Assembly (NCBI RefSeq): GCF_029395475.1
Contig: NZ_CP113917.1
Location: 620,001-684,000, forward strand
Source: Bifidobacterium sp. ESL0775
Lineage (GTDB): Bacteria; Actinomycetota; Actinomycetes; Actinomycetales; Bifidobacteriaceae
Direction of reading: 5' to 3'
DNA length: 64,000 nucleotides
Below are positions 1-9,307 of the stretch, in pieces. Every line of letters starts with the position of its first letter. Position 1 is the stretch's first letter. Below the pieces are notes generated by a model. The model was not told where the DNA came from and ran no database searches. It was given only the letters and a program-made list of their open reading frames with translations. Made by a program: the position numbers and the translations under genes.

Positions 1-2
1 TC

Positions 3-2684
3 CGCGCCCTGGCGCAATCCGGCTTGGTTCCGGCTGACGCCGAACCCGAGCAGCGGGCCAGACTCGTGGCCGAACACCGCGACCAAGTGCCCAATATGGT
101 CTTTCTCGCCGATGTGCTGACCGATGACAAGCTCGGGGATACGTTGGCCTCGCCGAATGTGGCCGGTGCTTTCACCCCTTCCGGGCTGTCCGCGATTCGT
201 CGCGCCGCGCAGGTGCTGCGCCGGGTGGGCCGGGTGATGAACCATCCGCTGGCCGAAATCGTCGAGACGGCTATCGAGGCGCTTGACCTTGACATCGATA
301 CCGTCGTGGTCCAGGCCTTGCAGGAGAACGGCAAACCGGTGGAACCGGCTTTGGCCCGCTCGCCGATGAACGCGTTGGTGGATTTGGTCGACACCTACAC
401 CCGTGAGATCACCGAAGGGGCGACGCCTACGTTGCGCGGATTCATCTCGTGGGTCGATTCGCTGGACAGCATTCCCGACGAGATGGCCGCCGTGCCGAGC
501 GACCCGGTCGACGTGGTGCTGATGACCATCCACCAGGCCAAGGGCTTGGAATGGGATTCGGTGGCCATCGTCGGGATGAAAAGCGGCAGTTTCCCCTCGA
601 ACCAAGGCGACGGCCTCAAGGTCGAGCCGGATGAGGACCATATCGGAGGTCTGCGAGAAGGTTCGTGGGAGTCGCCACAATACCACGAGACGGCCAGGAC
701 CTGGCTTGACAATCCCGCGGCCGTGCCCGTTCCGGTGCGCGCCGATGCCGATATCCTGCCGCGCTTCCCGCACGATATGGGTGTGGGCGACGACCCGCTT
801 GACGCCTTGGCTGAGCTTGATGACGCAGAGACGGTGGTCAATGAGTCCGAAGGACTGATGCGTGCATTGGATGGACTTGATGACAATGACGATAATGGTA
901 ATACAAACGAAAATGTCGGTGGCGAATCTGGGGTTTCCATGCAAGGGGAGGCTTCATACCTTTCCCAGCAGGAGGAATACGGCCGTATTCTGCATGCCGA
1001 CGAGCGGCGTTTGGCCTACGTGGCGTTGACGCGCGCCCGCGAAGAGGTGCTGATGACCTATAGCCGTCACGCCGAATTGTCTCGTGACCCCGAGGTCGCG
1101 GGTACCGGCCACGCCTCCAAACCGTCCAATTTCTTCTCCGAGGTGCACGACGCCTTGGCCTATCGCGACGATGTGGTCGTGGTCGGCGGAGATGATGCGG
1201 ATGCGGTTGGGGATTCCAGTACTTTGCACAGCGAGCGTCAAGCCGACGTAGCGGTTTCGCAAGTTGTCTCTTCCGAATCGGATGAATCGTCACGCGTAGA
1301 CGGCGAGACTGTAGAGAGTGACACCTCGGTACCTGCGACGCTGATGCAGCTTGGTGCGCCGAAACCGGACGGCATTTTTGTGGGGGCCGATGCTCGGGAA
1401 TATGAGCGGACCGTCGTCGAAGAAGCCTGGAATACGCCGCTTGATGAGGACGAACAAGGCGACGAGCCTTTGCCGTGGCCCGCCTCGATGAGCGAGGGGA
1501 TGGCCTATCGTCTCAAGGAATCTGCCAGGGAAGCCCGACAGGTCCATCGGCATCTTGTTGCCGAGGCCACGGACGGGAATACTGTTGGTGCTGTTGGCGC
1601 CAATATTTCTGTTGGAACCAATGACAAAGTGAAAGCCATTGCACAAACCGGAAACAAGAACCAAATTAGAGGCGATACCGGTACCGATGTCGTCGCGCAG
1701 ACGGTCAATGCCATCGCCTCCGAACTGCCCGAGGGCGAATCGTTGGCCCAGCGTGCGCGCATGCTGCTCGCCGACGAAGATCTAATGCCATCAATGCATG
1801 TCATGGAAAGTGGAGACTCCAGTTCCTCGTCCTCCGCAAACCGAGGCGTTTCCACAGAAGGCGGCGGCAACCGCGAGAGCGGCACCAGCGTCTTGGATGC
1901 CGAGGTACGCAGCCGTGGCGAACGCATCCTCGCCAGCCACCGGCAGAACGTCACTTCGTTACAGGCCAGCGCCGGCAAGATGAGCCAGAGGGAAAGCCGC
2001 GAATATTGGCGCGGCTTGGTCCGGCCTGTCCCTCGCGTGGCGTCGCCTGCGGCCGAGGCCGGTACGCAGTTCCATGTATGGGCGCAACGTTTCGTCGACG
2101 CCTTCGGTGAGGACGAGGTGGCCGATGCGGCCGTCGATGATGGAATCTCGGCGCTGGCAGTGGGCAGCGAACCTGAGACCCGTGCCTCGTTGATCGCCGG
2201 TCTTGAGGACGCTGAGCGAGATTTGCAAGCCAAGAAAACCGCGTCGGACCGGAAGATCCTGACTTGGCAGCGCCGGCTGGTGGAAAGCCGTTGGGCCGCC
2301 CGTCGCCCATACTCCGCCGAGGAACAGATCGTCGTCGCCATCCCCGAGCTTGGCGATCGTATTGTCAATGGCAAGCTTGACGCCGTCTTCTATGGCGGGC
2401 TTGACGAAAACGACCGGACCAAGCGTTTCACCGTGGTTGATTGGAAGACCGGCAGGAAGCCGACCGCTCCGGAGGATATCGACCACAAACTCGCCCAGCT
2501 CGACATGTACCGTCTTATGCTTTCGGCTATGAAAGGCGTCCCGCTGGACAGTGTGGACGCTACGCTTTATTACCTGAGCGTCGCCTCGGAAGACCTGCGT
2601 GAGATCCACGCGCGGAACAAATCCAAGGCCGAGATCCTGACGGAATTGAACGCCGGAATCCCCGTCTGGTCTGACGAGGACTAG
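3..2684 (+). CDS. UvrD/RecB-like ATP-dependent helicase-nuclease, 3' part
   Basis: The frame is open to the left edge, so this is the C-terminal part of a larger gene; the TTG at 24 is not a convincing start. What remains holds the end of a superfamily 1 helicase: the motif V region VVLMTIHQAKGLEWDSVAIV (about residues 160-180 of the visible part) and motif VI RRLAYVALTRAREEVLM (about 330). Near the C-terminus is a RecB-type PD-(D/E)XK nuclease: NGKLDAVFY, then VVDWKTGRKP, then QLDMYRLML. This order matches the actinobacterial AdnA/AdnB double-strand-break resection family, and which subunit it is cannot be told without the N-terminus. Between motifs V and VI and again before the nuclease lie long acidic or Ser/Gly-rich stretches (for example around 780-950 and 1180-1330) that look like disordered insertions. 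Role by family: ATP-driven DNA unwinding and end processing. Confidence 0.85.
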   Translation, partial: RALAQSGLVPADAEPEQRARLVAEHRDQVPNMVFLADVLTDDKLGDTLASPNVAGAFTPSGLSAIRRAAQVLRRVGRVMNHPLAEIVETAIEALDLDIDTVVVQALQENGKPVEPALARSPMNALVDLVDTYTREITEGATPTLRGFISWVDSLDSIPDEMAAVPSDPVDVVLMTIHQAKGLEWDSVAIVGMKSGSFPSNQGDGLKVEPDEDHIGGLREGSWESPQYHETARTWLDNPAAVPVPVRADADILPRFPHDMGVGDDPLDALAELDDAETVVNESEGLMRALDGLDDNDDNGNTNENVGGESGVSMQGEASYLSQQEEYGRILHADERRLAYVALTRAREEVLMTYSRHAELSRDPEVAGTGHASKPSNFFSEVHDALAYRDDVVVVGGDDADAVGDSSTLHSERQADVAVSQVVSSESDESSRVDGETVESDTSVPATLMQLGAPKPDGIFVGADAREYERTVVEEAWNTPLDEDEQGDEPLPWPASMSEGMAYRLKESAREARQVHRHLVAEATDGNTVGAVGANISVGTNDKVKAIAQTGNKNQIRGDTGTDVVAQTVNAIASELPEGESLAQRARMLLADEDLMPSMHVMESGDSSSSSSANRGVSTEGGGNRESGTSVLDAEVRSRGERILASHRQNVTSLQASAGKMSQRESREYWRGLVRPVPRVASPAAEAGTQFHVWAQRFVDAFGEDEVADAAVDDGISALAVGSEPETRASLIAGLEDAERDLQAKKTASDRKILTWQRRLVESRWAARRPYSAEEQIVVAIPELGDRIVNGKLDAVFYGGLDENDRTKRFTVVDWKTGRKPTAPEDIDHKLAQLDMYRLMLSAMKGVPLDSVDATLYYLSVASEDLREIHARNKSKAEILTELNAGIPVWSDED

Positions 2685-2871
2685 GCATTTTCGCTCACAA
2701 TGTATATTACTTGGTGGTATGTTGTAATATGGTTCTCTGGTGCAGGCTGTGGAAAATCGCAGATGGGGTGCGTGCGCAGTCGCCAGTGTGAAAGATGCGC
2801 AGGTATGTATGGCTTCGGTTTGGTGCCGAACCGCGTTGATAAAACAAGGATTTGAGAGGCCGGAAGGCCCG

Positions 2872-2901
2872 TCGTCGCGTCGGTAGGGGCTGACGCGACG
2901 A
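2872..2901 (+). other. GC-rich hairpin in the leader of the GNAT gene
   Basis: A perfect 10-bp inverted repeat (TCGTCGCGTC at 2872-2881, GACGCGACGA at 2892-2901) with a 10-base loop sits about 30 bases before the acetyltransferase start. A smaller GGCC-GGAA-GGCC hairpin lies just upstream. There is no T-run after it, so it is not an obvious intrinsic terminator for the helicase gene. It may be a leader structure or an mRNA-stability element; the function is not known. Confidence 0.5.
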
Positions 2902-2933
2902 GAGGAAAACAAATTACGAAGGGACACGAACGC

Positions 2934-3638
2934 ATGCAAAACGTTGCGAAAGGCGATGCAGGGATCGAAGTGGTCTACGCGCCGATGATTTGGAGCGACG
3001 TCGAGGCCATCACCCGGCAGTTCGACGAGACCTGGGGTCATTACGCGCCCATCGGGGACGACAGGAAGCTCTCGATGCTGCTCTCTTATCATTTCGTATT
3101 GCATTACATCGAGCCCGCCACGCGCGGCGAGATCGCCCACAAGAACGGTGAGTTCATGGGCGTCACGCTTTCGCGCGTCGCAGGCCAGCCGGTTATGTTC
3201 CAGAACGTGGCCGAGGAGATGGCGAAGATCGACGAGCGGCTCAACGCCACGCCCGCCGGCCACAAGGCGCTCGCGGACTTGGAGCGCGGCTTCCAGATTG
3301 AGGAGCAAATGGAGCGCCAGACCGGCATCAACGACAAGGCGCCGGCCGAGGTCGAGCTCTTCCTTGTCTCCCATGCCTCGCGTGGCCAGGGCGTCGGCGG
3401 CGAGCTGTGGCGCCGCGCCATGGACTATTTCGAGCGTTCGCACGCGCCGATGTTCTACCTGCACACCGACTCGGATTGCGACGTGAGCTTCTACGACCGC
3501 CACGGCATGAAGCGCATCGCCGAGCGTGAGGAGCAGCGCCACCCGGATGACGGCCGGGACGCGGGCATGGCCCCGGCTGAGATGTTCATCTACGCCGGCG
3601 TCCCCGAGAAGGTCAAGGAGTCCTTGTCCAAGAACTGA
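2934..3638 (+). CDS. GNAT family N-acetyltransferase
   Basis: A 234-residue protein with the GNAT acetyl-CoA binding motif at residues about 143-165 (LFLVSHASRGQGVGGELWRR, containing R-G-Q-G-V-G) followed by the usual helix and a C-terminal strand region (FYDRHGMKRI, typical of motif B in GNATs). The ATG at 2934 follows GAAGGGAC as a plausible ribosome site. Substrate unknown: GNATs acetylate small molecules, peptides or proteins using acetyl-CoA. It stands alone between the helicase and an MFS transporter 90 bases downstream; the shared direction would allow co-transcription with the transporter. Confidence 0.85.
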   Translation: MQNVAKGDAGIEVVYAPMIWSDVEAITRQFDETWGHYAPIGDDRKLSMLLSYHFVLHYIEPATRGEIAHKNGEFMGVTLSRVAGQPVMFQNVAEEMAKIDERLNATPAGHKALADLERGFQIEEQMERQTGINDKAPAEVELFLVSHASRGQGVGGELWRRAMDYFERSHAPMFYLHTDSDCDVSFYDRHGMKRIAEREEQRHPDDGRDAGMAPAEMFIYAGVPEKVKESLSKN

Positions 3639-3727
3639 CGTCATCCAAAGGGTGACGTCTCCAAAAAGCGCGCCGGCCAAGCCGGAAGGTCCAAAGCAAC
3701 GACTTATTTCGAAAGGATCGATGGAGA

Positions 3728-5083
3728 GTGCACCAAGCAGATCGTTCAACGCCAAGCCAGCGTCATCGTTCGCCGTACGGGCGGCTTTTCGCCATCCCTG
3801 GCGCCAAAGCGTTCTGTGTTTCCGGAGCTGTGGCCAGGCTTCCGATTTCGATGATGAGCCTCGGGATCGTGCTTGCGCTGAACCACATGTACAACAACTG
3901 GACGGTCGCCGGCACGATGAGCGCGGTGTATATCCTTGCCGTCGCCGCTGTCACGCCGCTTTATGCGCGGCTTTTCGACCGCTTCGGCCAGCGCAAGGTC
4001 GGCTGGGTGGCTTTAGTCGCCTCCGTGGTGGCCATGTTGGTCTTCGCCACCGCGGCCTGGGCGCGGGTTTCCATTCCCGTGTTGTTCGTTCTGGCCATCA
4101 TCATGGGCTGCACGCAGTTCTCGTTCGGCGCGCTGGTGCGTACCCGTTGGGCCTACGCGCTGCGCGACCCCAAGGACGGCGACTTGCTCGACACCGCGTA
4201 CGCGCTGGAGGCCGGCATCGATGAGATGGTCTTCATCCTGGGTCCCATCCTCGCCGCCTTCCTGGCGACTTCCGTGAGCCCCGTCTCCCAGCTGTTCGTG
4301 CCGACCATCGCCTGCGCGGTCGGGGGAGCGGTGTTCTTCTCGCTGAAGGATACGCAGCCTCCGGTGATCGAGGCCGTGTCGGTCGTCGCCGCCTCGCCCG
4401 CCGACGAGGACGTGAAGGCCGCCTCCGCCAACCTCGGCGGCACACAGGGCACACGGCTTGACGAGGATGGCGTGAGCCTCCACCAGCTGCACACCCACGC
4501 CCCGAAACGCAAAAGCGTACTGCTATACGCCGGCATCATCCCGCTTCTGGTGGTTTTCGTCGTCTTCAACATGAGCTTCAACGAGTTCGACGTCTCGGTG
4601 ACCGCGATGATGAAGGCCATCGGCCGCGAGCAGCTGCTCGGCCTGCAGCTGGCCATGTTCGCCGTCGGCTCCTGCGTTGGCGCGTTCATCTTCGGTTCCA
4701 AGAAGCCAAAAGGCTCCAACTGGCAACACATGGTGGTCTTCCTTTCGCTTTTGACCTGTGGTTACGTGCTCTGCCGTCTGTCGATGGACAACCTCATCCT
4801 GCTCGGTCTTTTCTCGATCCTCTCCGGCCTGTGCGTCTCGCCGCTGTTCGCGACGGGCAACCTCATCGTCAAGGACATCGTCCCGCCGAGCAGCCTGACC
4901 GAGGGCCTTTCCTGGGTCACCACGGCGGGTTCGGTCGGCACGTCCTTCGGCTCGTCCCTGGCCGGCATGGTGCTCGACGTCTCCAGCCCCCACGTCGGCC
5001 TGCTCCTGCCCATCGCCACCACGTTCGCCGCCGTGCCGTTGGCGGTTTTGGGTTGGTTCCTGGCCCGCAAAAACAATGCGTGA
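3728..5083 (+). CDS. MFS transporter
   Basis: A 451-residue hydrophobic protein with about twelve membrane segments in two six-helix halves separated by a hydrophilic loop (about residues 215-265). A major-facilitator loop signature is visible between helices 2 and 3 (ARLFDRFGQRKVG). The gene starts at GTG 3728; AAGGA at 3712-3716 is a reasonable ribosome site. Predicted role: proton-coupled export or uptake of a small solute; the substrate cannot be read from sequence. The preceding GNAT gene makes a drug or metabolite modification-efflux pairing possible, but that is inference. Confidence 0.85.
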   Translation: MHQADRSTPSQRHRSPYGRLFAIPGAKAFCVSGAVARLPISMMSLGIVLALNHMYNNWTVAGTMSAVYILAVAAVTPLYARLFDRFGQRKVGWVALVASVVAMLVFATAAWARVSIPVLFVLAIIMGCTQFSFGALVRTRWAYALRDPKDGDLLDTAYALEAGIDEMVFILGPILAAFLATSVSPVSQLFVPTIACAVGGAVFFSLKDTQPPVIEAVSVVAASPADEDVKAASANLGGTQGTRLDEDGVSLHQLHTHAPKRKSVLLYAGIIPLLVVFVVFNMSFNEFDVSVTAMMKAIGREQLLGLQLAMFAVGSCVGAFIFGSKKPKGSNWQHMVVFLSLLTCGYVLCRLSMDNLILLGLFSILSGLCVSPLFATGNLIVKDIVPPSSLTEGLSWVTTAGSVGTSFGSSLAGMVLDVSSPHVGLLLPIATTFAAVPLAVLGWFLARKNNA

Positions 5084-5189
5084 GTGCAGGAATGAATTTG
5101 CAAGGTCTATGACACTGCCGGATGCCGCCTCGGAGTACGATGTGCATCAGATACCAATAACGTCAAGAACAGGAAAGCAGGGATTGACA

Positions 5190-5942
5190 ATGATTCGAGT
5201 TTCGGTAGTCGGCGCATCCGGGCGCATGGGCGGCAGCGTGGTCGAGGCCGTCAAGGCCGCGGACGATATGGAAATCGCGCAGCAGATCGACGCGGGCGAC
5301 GACATCGCCGCCATCACGCCGGACAACACGGACGTCGCGGTGGAGTTCACCGTGCCGACCTCGTCGTTGGACAACGTGCTGACGCTCGTGGCACAGGGCG
5401 TGAATGTGGTGGTGGGCACCACCGGTTGGACCGATGAGAAGCTGGATCAGGTCAAGGCCGCGCTCGCCAAGGCCCCGCGTCAAGGCCAGGCCGTTTTCAT
5501 CGCGCCGAACTTTGCCATCTCCGCCGTCCTGGCGGACAAGTTCGCCGCCGAGGCCGCCAAATACTTCACTTCAGCCGAAGTCATCGAGCTGCATCACCCC
5601 GACAAGGTCGACGCGCCTTCCGGCACCGCCATCCACACCGCGCAGGCCATTGCCACCGCCCGCAAGAAGGCCGGTTGCGCCCCGATGCCTGATGGCACGC
5701 AAGGCGAGGCGGCTTCGCGCGGCCAGATCGTCGACGGCGTCCACGTCCATGCGGTGCGCCTGCAAGGGCTCAACGCCCACGAGGAAGTGCTGCTGGGCAA
5801 CACCGGCGAGCAGCTGGTCATCCGCGCCGACAGTTTCGACCGCGCCTCGTTCATGCCCGGTGTCCTGCTCGCGGTGCGCAACATCGCCTCTGGCGCCCAC
5901 CCCGGCCTGACCGTCGGACTCGACGCGTTCCTCGACCTCTGA
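5190..5942 (+). CDS. dapB: 4-hydroxy-tetrahydrodipicolinate reductase
   Basis: Catalyses NAD(P)H reduction of the dihydrodipicolinate precursor in the diaminopimelate/lysine pathway, which supplies peptidoglycan and protein lysine. The start is placed at ATG 5190 because the family begins exactly there (MIRVSVVGASGRMGGSV); the open frame continues upstream to 5076 but that extension has no family resemblance. The nucleotide-binding GxxGxxG is at residues 7-13 and the catalytic block ELHHPDKVDAPSGTA (His-His and Lys) is in the middle. At 250 residues it has the normal length. It is followed 150 bases downstream by dapA on the same strand, consistent with a dap operon. Confidence 0.95.
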   Translation: MIRVSVVGASGRMGGSVVEAVKAADDMEIAQQIDAGDDIAAITPDNTDVAVEFTVPTSSLDNVLTLVAQGVNVVVGTTGWTDEKLDQVKAALAKAPRQGQAVFIAPNFAISAVLADKFAAEAAKYFTSAEVIELHHPDKVDAPSGTAIHTAQAIATARKKAGCAPMPDGTQGEAASRGQIVDGVHVHAVRLQGLNAHEEVLLGNTGEQLVIRADSFDRASFMPGVLLAVRNIASGAHPGLTVGLDAFLDL

Positions 5943-6090
5943 GGTCATCCGCGAATAGGTTTTTATATGCCGCCGAGTGAAGGTTGGTCTGCATTCGACG
6001 GTTTTGCGTTTGTGTGAGCCTGCATCTATCACAACGAATTTTGTTCATCCGTTGTCGATAAGCGTCCCGCCCGAGAAGTAGCGTTGAAGT

Positions 6091-7002
6091 ATGAGTGAGT
6101 CTTCCATGCATCTACTTGATCCGGCGCCGTTCGGTCGCGTTGTTCCGGCCATGGTGACGCCGATGCATCACGATGGTTCCATCGATTTCGAGGCTTCCGC
6201 CGCGTTGGCCAAGCATCTGGTCGCCTCAGGTGCCGATGGCCTGTTGGTCAACGGCACGACCGGTGAGTCGCCGGTCACCCACATAGACGAGAAGGTCGAG
6301 CTTGTCAAGGTCGTGAAGGCTGCCGTCGACGTGCCGGTGATTTCCGGCGCGGGCTCCAACGACACCGCCCACACGGTTCGCATGGTCGAGCAGACGCAAG
6401 AGGCCGGCGCCGACGCGGTGCTGGTGGTCGCCCCTTATTATTCCCGTCCTTCGCAGGAGGGCATTTTCCGCCATTACCAGGCCGTCAACGAGTCGGCTGA
6501 CAAGCCGATCATCGTCTACGACGTCCCCGGACGCACCGGCGTGCATCTTCAGCTTGAGACCTATCGCAGGCTCGCGGAGCTTGACCACATCAAGGCCGTT
6601 AAGGATGCGACGGGAGACATCGCGGGAGCGGTGCGCAAGCGTGTGGAAACCGGCTTGACCTGGTATTCCGGTGATGACGCGTTGTTCCTTCCGTTCCTTT
6701 CCATTGGTGCGGTCGGCGTCATTTCGGTCATCGCGCACGTCGCGTCCAACCCGATGCGCCAGCTTGCCGACGCCTTCGACCGCGGCGACATCCACGAGGC
6801 CCAGCGCCTCGCGGTGCGTCTCGCCCCGTTGGTCGATGCCGTCAATGGCACCGGATATCAGGGGGTCTTGGCCAAGGCCGCGCTGCACGAGCGCGGGTGG
6901 CTCGATGAGACCACGATGCGCTTGCCGAACGTCGGCCCGGGTCAGCCGGAATTTGAGCGTGCCCACCAGGGCATGGTTGATGCCGGTATCCTGGACGCCT
7001 GA
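6091..7002 (+). CDS. dapA: 4-hydroxy-tetrahydrodipicolinate synthase
   Basis: Condenses pyruvate with aspartate semialdehyde, the first committed step to lysine/DAP. A 303-residue class I aldolase barrel: substrate motif NGTTGESPVTH at about 51-61, YDVPGRTGVH with the catalytic tyrosine at about 148, and the Schiff-base lysine in IKAVKDATGD at about 170. It pairs with dapB directly upstream. A hairpin followed by a T-run (7047-7101) ends the unit. Identification is secure; dapA relatives such as N-acetylneuraminate lyase are less likely given the dapB neighbour. Confidence 0.95.
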   Translation: MSESSMHLLDPAPFGRVVPAMVTPMHHDGSIDFEASAALAKHLVASGADGLLVNGTTGESPVTHIDEKVELVKVVKAAVDVPVISGAGSNDTAHTVRMVEQTQEAGADAVLVVAPYYSRPSQEGIFRHYQAVNESADKPIIVYDVPGRTGVHLQLETYRRLAELDHIKAVKDATGDIAGAVRKRVETGLTWYSGDDALFLPFLSIGAVGVISVIAHVASNPMRQLADAFDRGDIHEAQRLAVRLAPLVDAVNGTGYQGVLAKAALHERGWLDETTMRLPNVGPGQPEFERAHQGMVDAGILDA

Positions 7003-7046
7003 TTGCAGAGGGTTTGACGATCAAGCAACGTATGGCATAACTCATT

Positions 7047-7101
7047 ACAGCGGAAAAGTCGGCGCGCATAACAGCGCCACGGGCTTTGCTCCGCTGTTTT
7101 T
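7047..7101 (+). terminator. Intrinsic terminator after dapA
   Basis: ACAGCGGA at 7047-7054 pairs with TCCGCTGT at 7090-7097 and is followed by a run of T. An inner GGCGC/GCGCC hairpin sits within the loop. Placed 45 bases after the dapA stop. Confidence 0.7.
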
Positions 7102-7108
7102 ATACCTC

Positions 7109-7128
7109 GTCTGCGCATAGGCGCAGAC
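7109..7128 (+). other. Second hairpin, in the RNase J leader
   Basis: GTCTGCGC (7109-7116) and GCGCAGAC (7121-7128) form a perfect 8-bp stem with a 4-base loop, lying 30 bases before the RNase J start. No T-run follows, so it is more likely part of the leader of the next gene than a terminator. Confidence 0.5.
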
Positions 7129-7157
7129 ACTAAGTAAACAGAAATTCAGTAATAGAT

Positions 7158-9182
7158 ATGACAGATACAGAAGAAAAAACCACAGCGGCGACCACGCATC
7201 GTCGCGGCAGCGCCAGCAAGGCCCGCGCCCGCAAAAGCGAGGCGGCCGCCGAGAAAACCACAAAGCGCGCCAGCGCCAAAACCAGTACGAAAACCAGCGA
7301 AAAGCGCGCGAGCGGCAAGCGCGGAGAATCCCGCGGTTCCTCCCGTTCCGGTTCACGTCGTTCTGGTGGCTCCAATTCATCGCGTAATACACGTGGTGGC
7401 AGCCGTTCCAACAGTCGTCGTTCCAACCCGCGCACCGTCTCCCGGACCCCGGGAACTTCGCCCAATCAGGACGCCGTGCTGATCGCCCCGCCGAAGTACC
7501 GCAAGGGCTCCATGCGCATTGTGCCACTCGGCGGCCTTGGCGAAATCGGCCGCAATATGAACGTGATCGAATATAACGGCCATCTGCTCTTGGTCGATTG
7601 CGGCGTGCTCTTCCCCGATGAAGAACAGCCCGGCGTCGATTTGATCCTCCCTGACTTCAGCTATATCAAGGATCGTCTTGACGACGTCGAAGCGCTCGTT
7701 CTGACCCACGGCCACGAGGACCATATCGGCGGCGTGCCGTACCTCTTGAACCTGCGTCCGGACATCCCGCTGATCGGCTCGAAGCTCACGCTCGCCTTCG
7801 TCAAGGCCAAGTGCGAGGAACATCATCAGAATCCGCGTTGCATCGAGGTTACCGGCCGCGACAAGATCAAGGTCGGCCCGTTCAACCTCGAATTCGTCGC
7901 CGTCACCCACTCGATCCCTGACGCGCTGGCCGTGTGCATCAATACGCCTGCCGGCACCGTCATCGACACCGGTGACTTCAAGCTCGATCAGCTGCCCATC
8001 GACCATCGTATTACAGATTTGGTGGAGTTCGGCAAACTCGGCGAGAAGGGCGTCGACCTCGTGATGGTCGATTCCACCAACGCCGAGGTCCCCGGCTTCG
8101 TCCGTCCCGAAAGCACCATCGGCCCCGAGCTCGAGCGCGCTTTCAGCGAGGCCACCCGCAAGATCATCGTCGCCTCCTTCTCCAGCCACGTCCACCGCGT
8201 CCAGCAGGTCGTGGACGCCGCGCACAAGGTCGGCCGCAAGGTCGTTTTCGTCGGCCGTTCGATGGTGCGCAACATGTCCATCGCCGCCGATCTCGGCTAT
8301 CTGCATATCCCCGAAGGCACTGTGGTCGATTTGAAGAAGGCCAAGGACATCCAGGACAACAAGCTGGTCTACATGTGCACCGGTTCGCAGGGCGAGCCGA
8401 TGGCCGCACTCGGCCGCATCGCCGACGGCACCCACCGCGACATCACCATCAACGAGTTCGACACCGTCGTGATGGCCAGCTCCCTCATCCCTGGCAACGA
8501 GAACGAGGTCTACGGCCTGATCAACAAGCTCGTGCAGAAGGGCGCGCGCGTCATCAACCGCGACAACGCAAAGATCCACGTCTCCGGCCACTCCAACGAG
8601 GGTGAGCTCACCTACTTCTACAACATCCTGAAGCCCAAGTGCGTCATGCCGATTCACGGCGAGAACCGCCATCTGGTCGCCAACGGCCTCGTGGCCGTCA
8701 AGACCGGCGTCGACCCGAAGAACGTCGTGCTCGCCGAGGACGGCGACGTGGTCGATCTCTATCATGGTCAGGCCGCGGTTGTCGGATCCGTGCCGTGCGG
8801 CTATGTCTACGTTGACGGCGACACTGTCGGTGAGCTGACCGACGAGGAGCTCGAGAAGCGCAAGGTCCTCGGTACTGAGGGCTTCGTCTCCGCGTTCGCC
8901 GTGGTCGACACCGACGCCAAGAACGTCATCTCCGGCCCGAAGGTCTATCTCAACGCGATGCCCGAGGACGAAAGCGAGTTCGAGAAGGTGCGTCACCAGA
9001 TCGTCCAGCAGCTCGAGGACGCGATGATGGATGGCACCCACGACACCCACAAGCTCCAGCAGATCATGCGCCGCACCATCGGCAGCTGGGTCTCCCGTCA
9101 GCTTCACCGCAAGCCGATGATCGTCCCGGTCGTCGCCGACATCGCCCACGACGTCATCGACGGCACCCCGGCCAGCGACTGA
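7158..9182 (+). CDS. rnj: Ribonuclease J
   Basis: A metallo-beta-lactamase/beta-CASP ribonuclease with 5'-3' exonuclease and endonuclease activity in RNA decay and rRNA maturation. Residues 1 to about 115 are a Lys/Arg/Ser/Thr-rich disordered tail, as in actinobacterial RNase J. The catalytic core then begins (MRIVPLGGLGEIGRNMNVIE), with the metal motif HGHEDHIGG at about 192, DTGDFKLDQ at about 273 and the beta-CASP segment after it. At 674 residues it is long because of the tail. No good Shine-Dalgarno precedes ATG 7158; a stable hairpin lies in the leader. Cytoplasmic. Confidence 0.95.
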   Translation: MTDTEEKTTAATTHRRGSASKARARKSEAAAEKTTKRASAKTSTKTSEKRASGKRGESRGSSRSGSRRSGGSNSSRNTRGGSRSNSRRSNPRTVSRTPGTSPNQDAVLIAPPKYRKGSMRIVPLGGLGEIGRNMNVIEYNGHLLLVDCGVLFPDEEQPGVDLILPDFSYIKDRLDDVEALVLTHGHEDHIGGVPYLLNLRPDIPLIGSKLTLAFVKAKCEEHHQNPRCIEVTGRDKIKVGPFNLEFVAVTHSIPDALAVCINTPAGTVIDTGDFKLDQLPIDHRITDLVEFGKLGEKGVDLVMVDSTNAEVPGFVRPESTIGPELERAFSEATRKIIVASFSSHVHRVQQVVDAAHKVGRKVVFVGRSMVRNMSIAADLGYLHIPEGTVVDLKKAKDIQDNKLVYMCTGSQGEPMAALGRIADGTHRDITINEFDTVVMASSLIPGNENEVYGLINKLVQKGARVINRDNAKIHVSGHSNEGELTYFYNILKPKCVMPIHGENRHLVANGLVAVKTGVDPKNVVLAEDGDVVDLYHGQAAVVGSVPCGYVYVDGDTVGELTDEELEKRKVLGTEGFVSAFAVVDTDAKNVISGPKVYLNAMPEDESEFEKVRHQIVQQLEDAMMDGTHDTHKLQQIMRRTIGSWVSRQLHRKPMIVPVVADIAHDVIDGTPASD

Positions 9183-9253
9183 AGCTGAATTCGGCTTGTT
9201 GATATTCGGATTGGTTTTATCGCAGAAAATCTAAACAAGTTGGTATATGATTT

Positions 9254-9285
9254 CCCCGGTAGGTTTCGCACTTGCCGGGGATTTT
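9254..9285 (+). terminator. Terminator-like hairpin after RNase J
   Basis: CCCCGG (9254-9259) pairs with CCGGGG (9275-9280), extended inward by weaker pairs, and is followed by ATTTTA. It lies between the RNase J stop and the PAP2 gene start. Confidence 0.6.
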
Positions 9286-9307
9286 ATGAATCACGAGGAA
9301 TGAACGT

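Noticed and set aside
1959..3755. 598-residue minus-strand open frame across the helicase and GNAT genes
   Set aside because: Covers two well-supported plus-strand genes and an intergenic leader; no family motifs.
7377..9149. 590-residue minus-strand open frame
   Set aside because: Shadow of RNase J.
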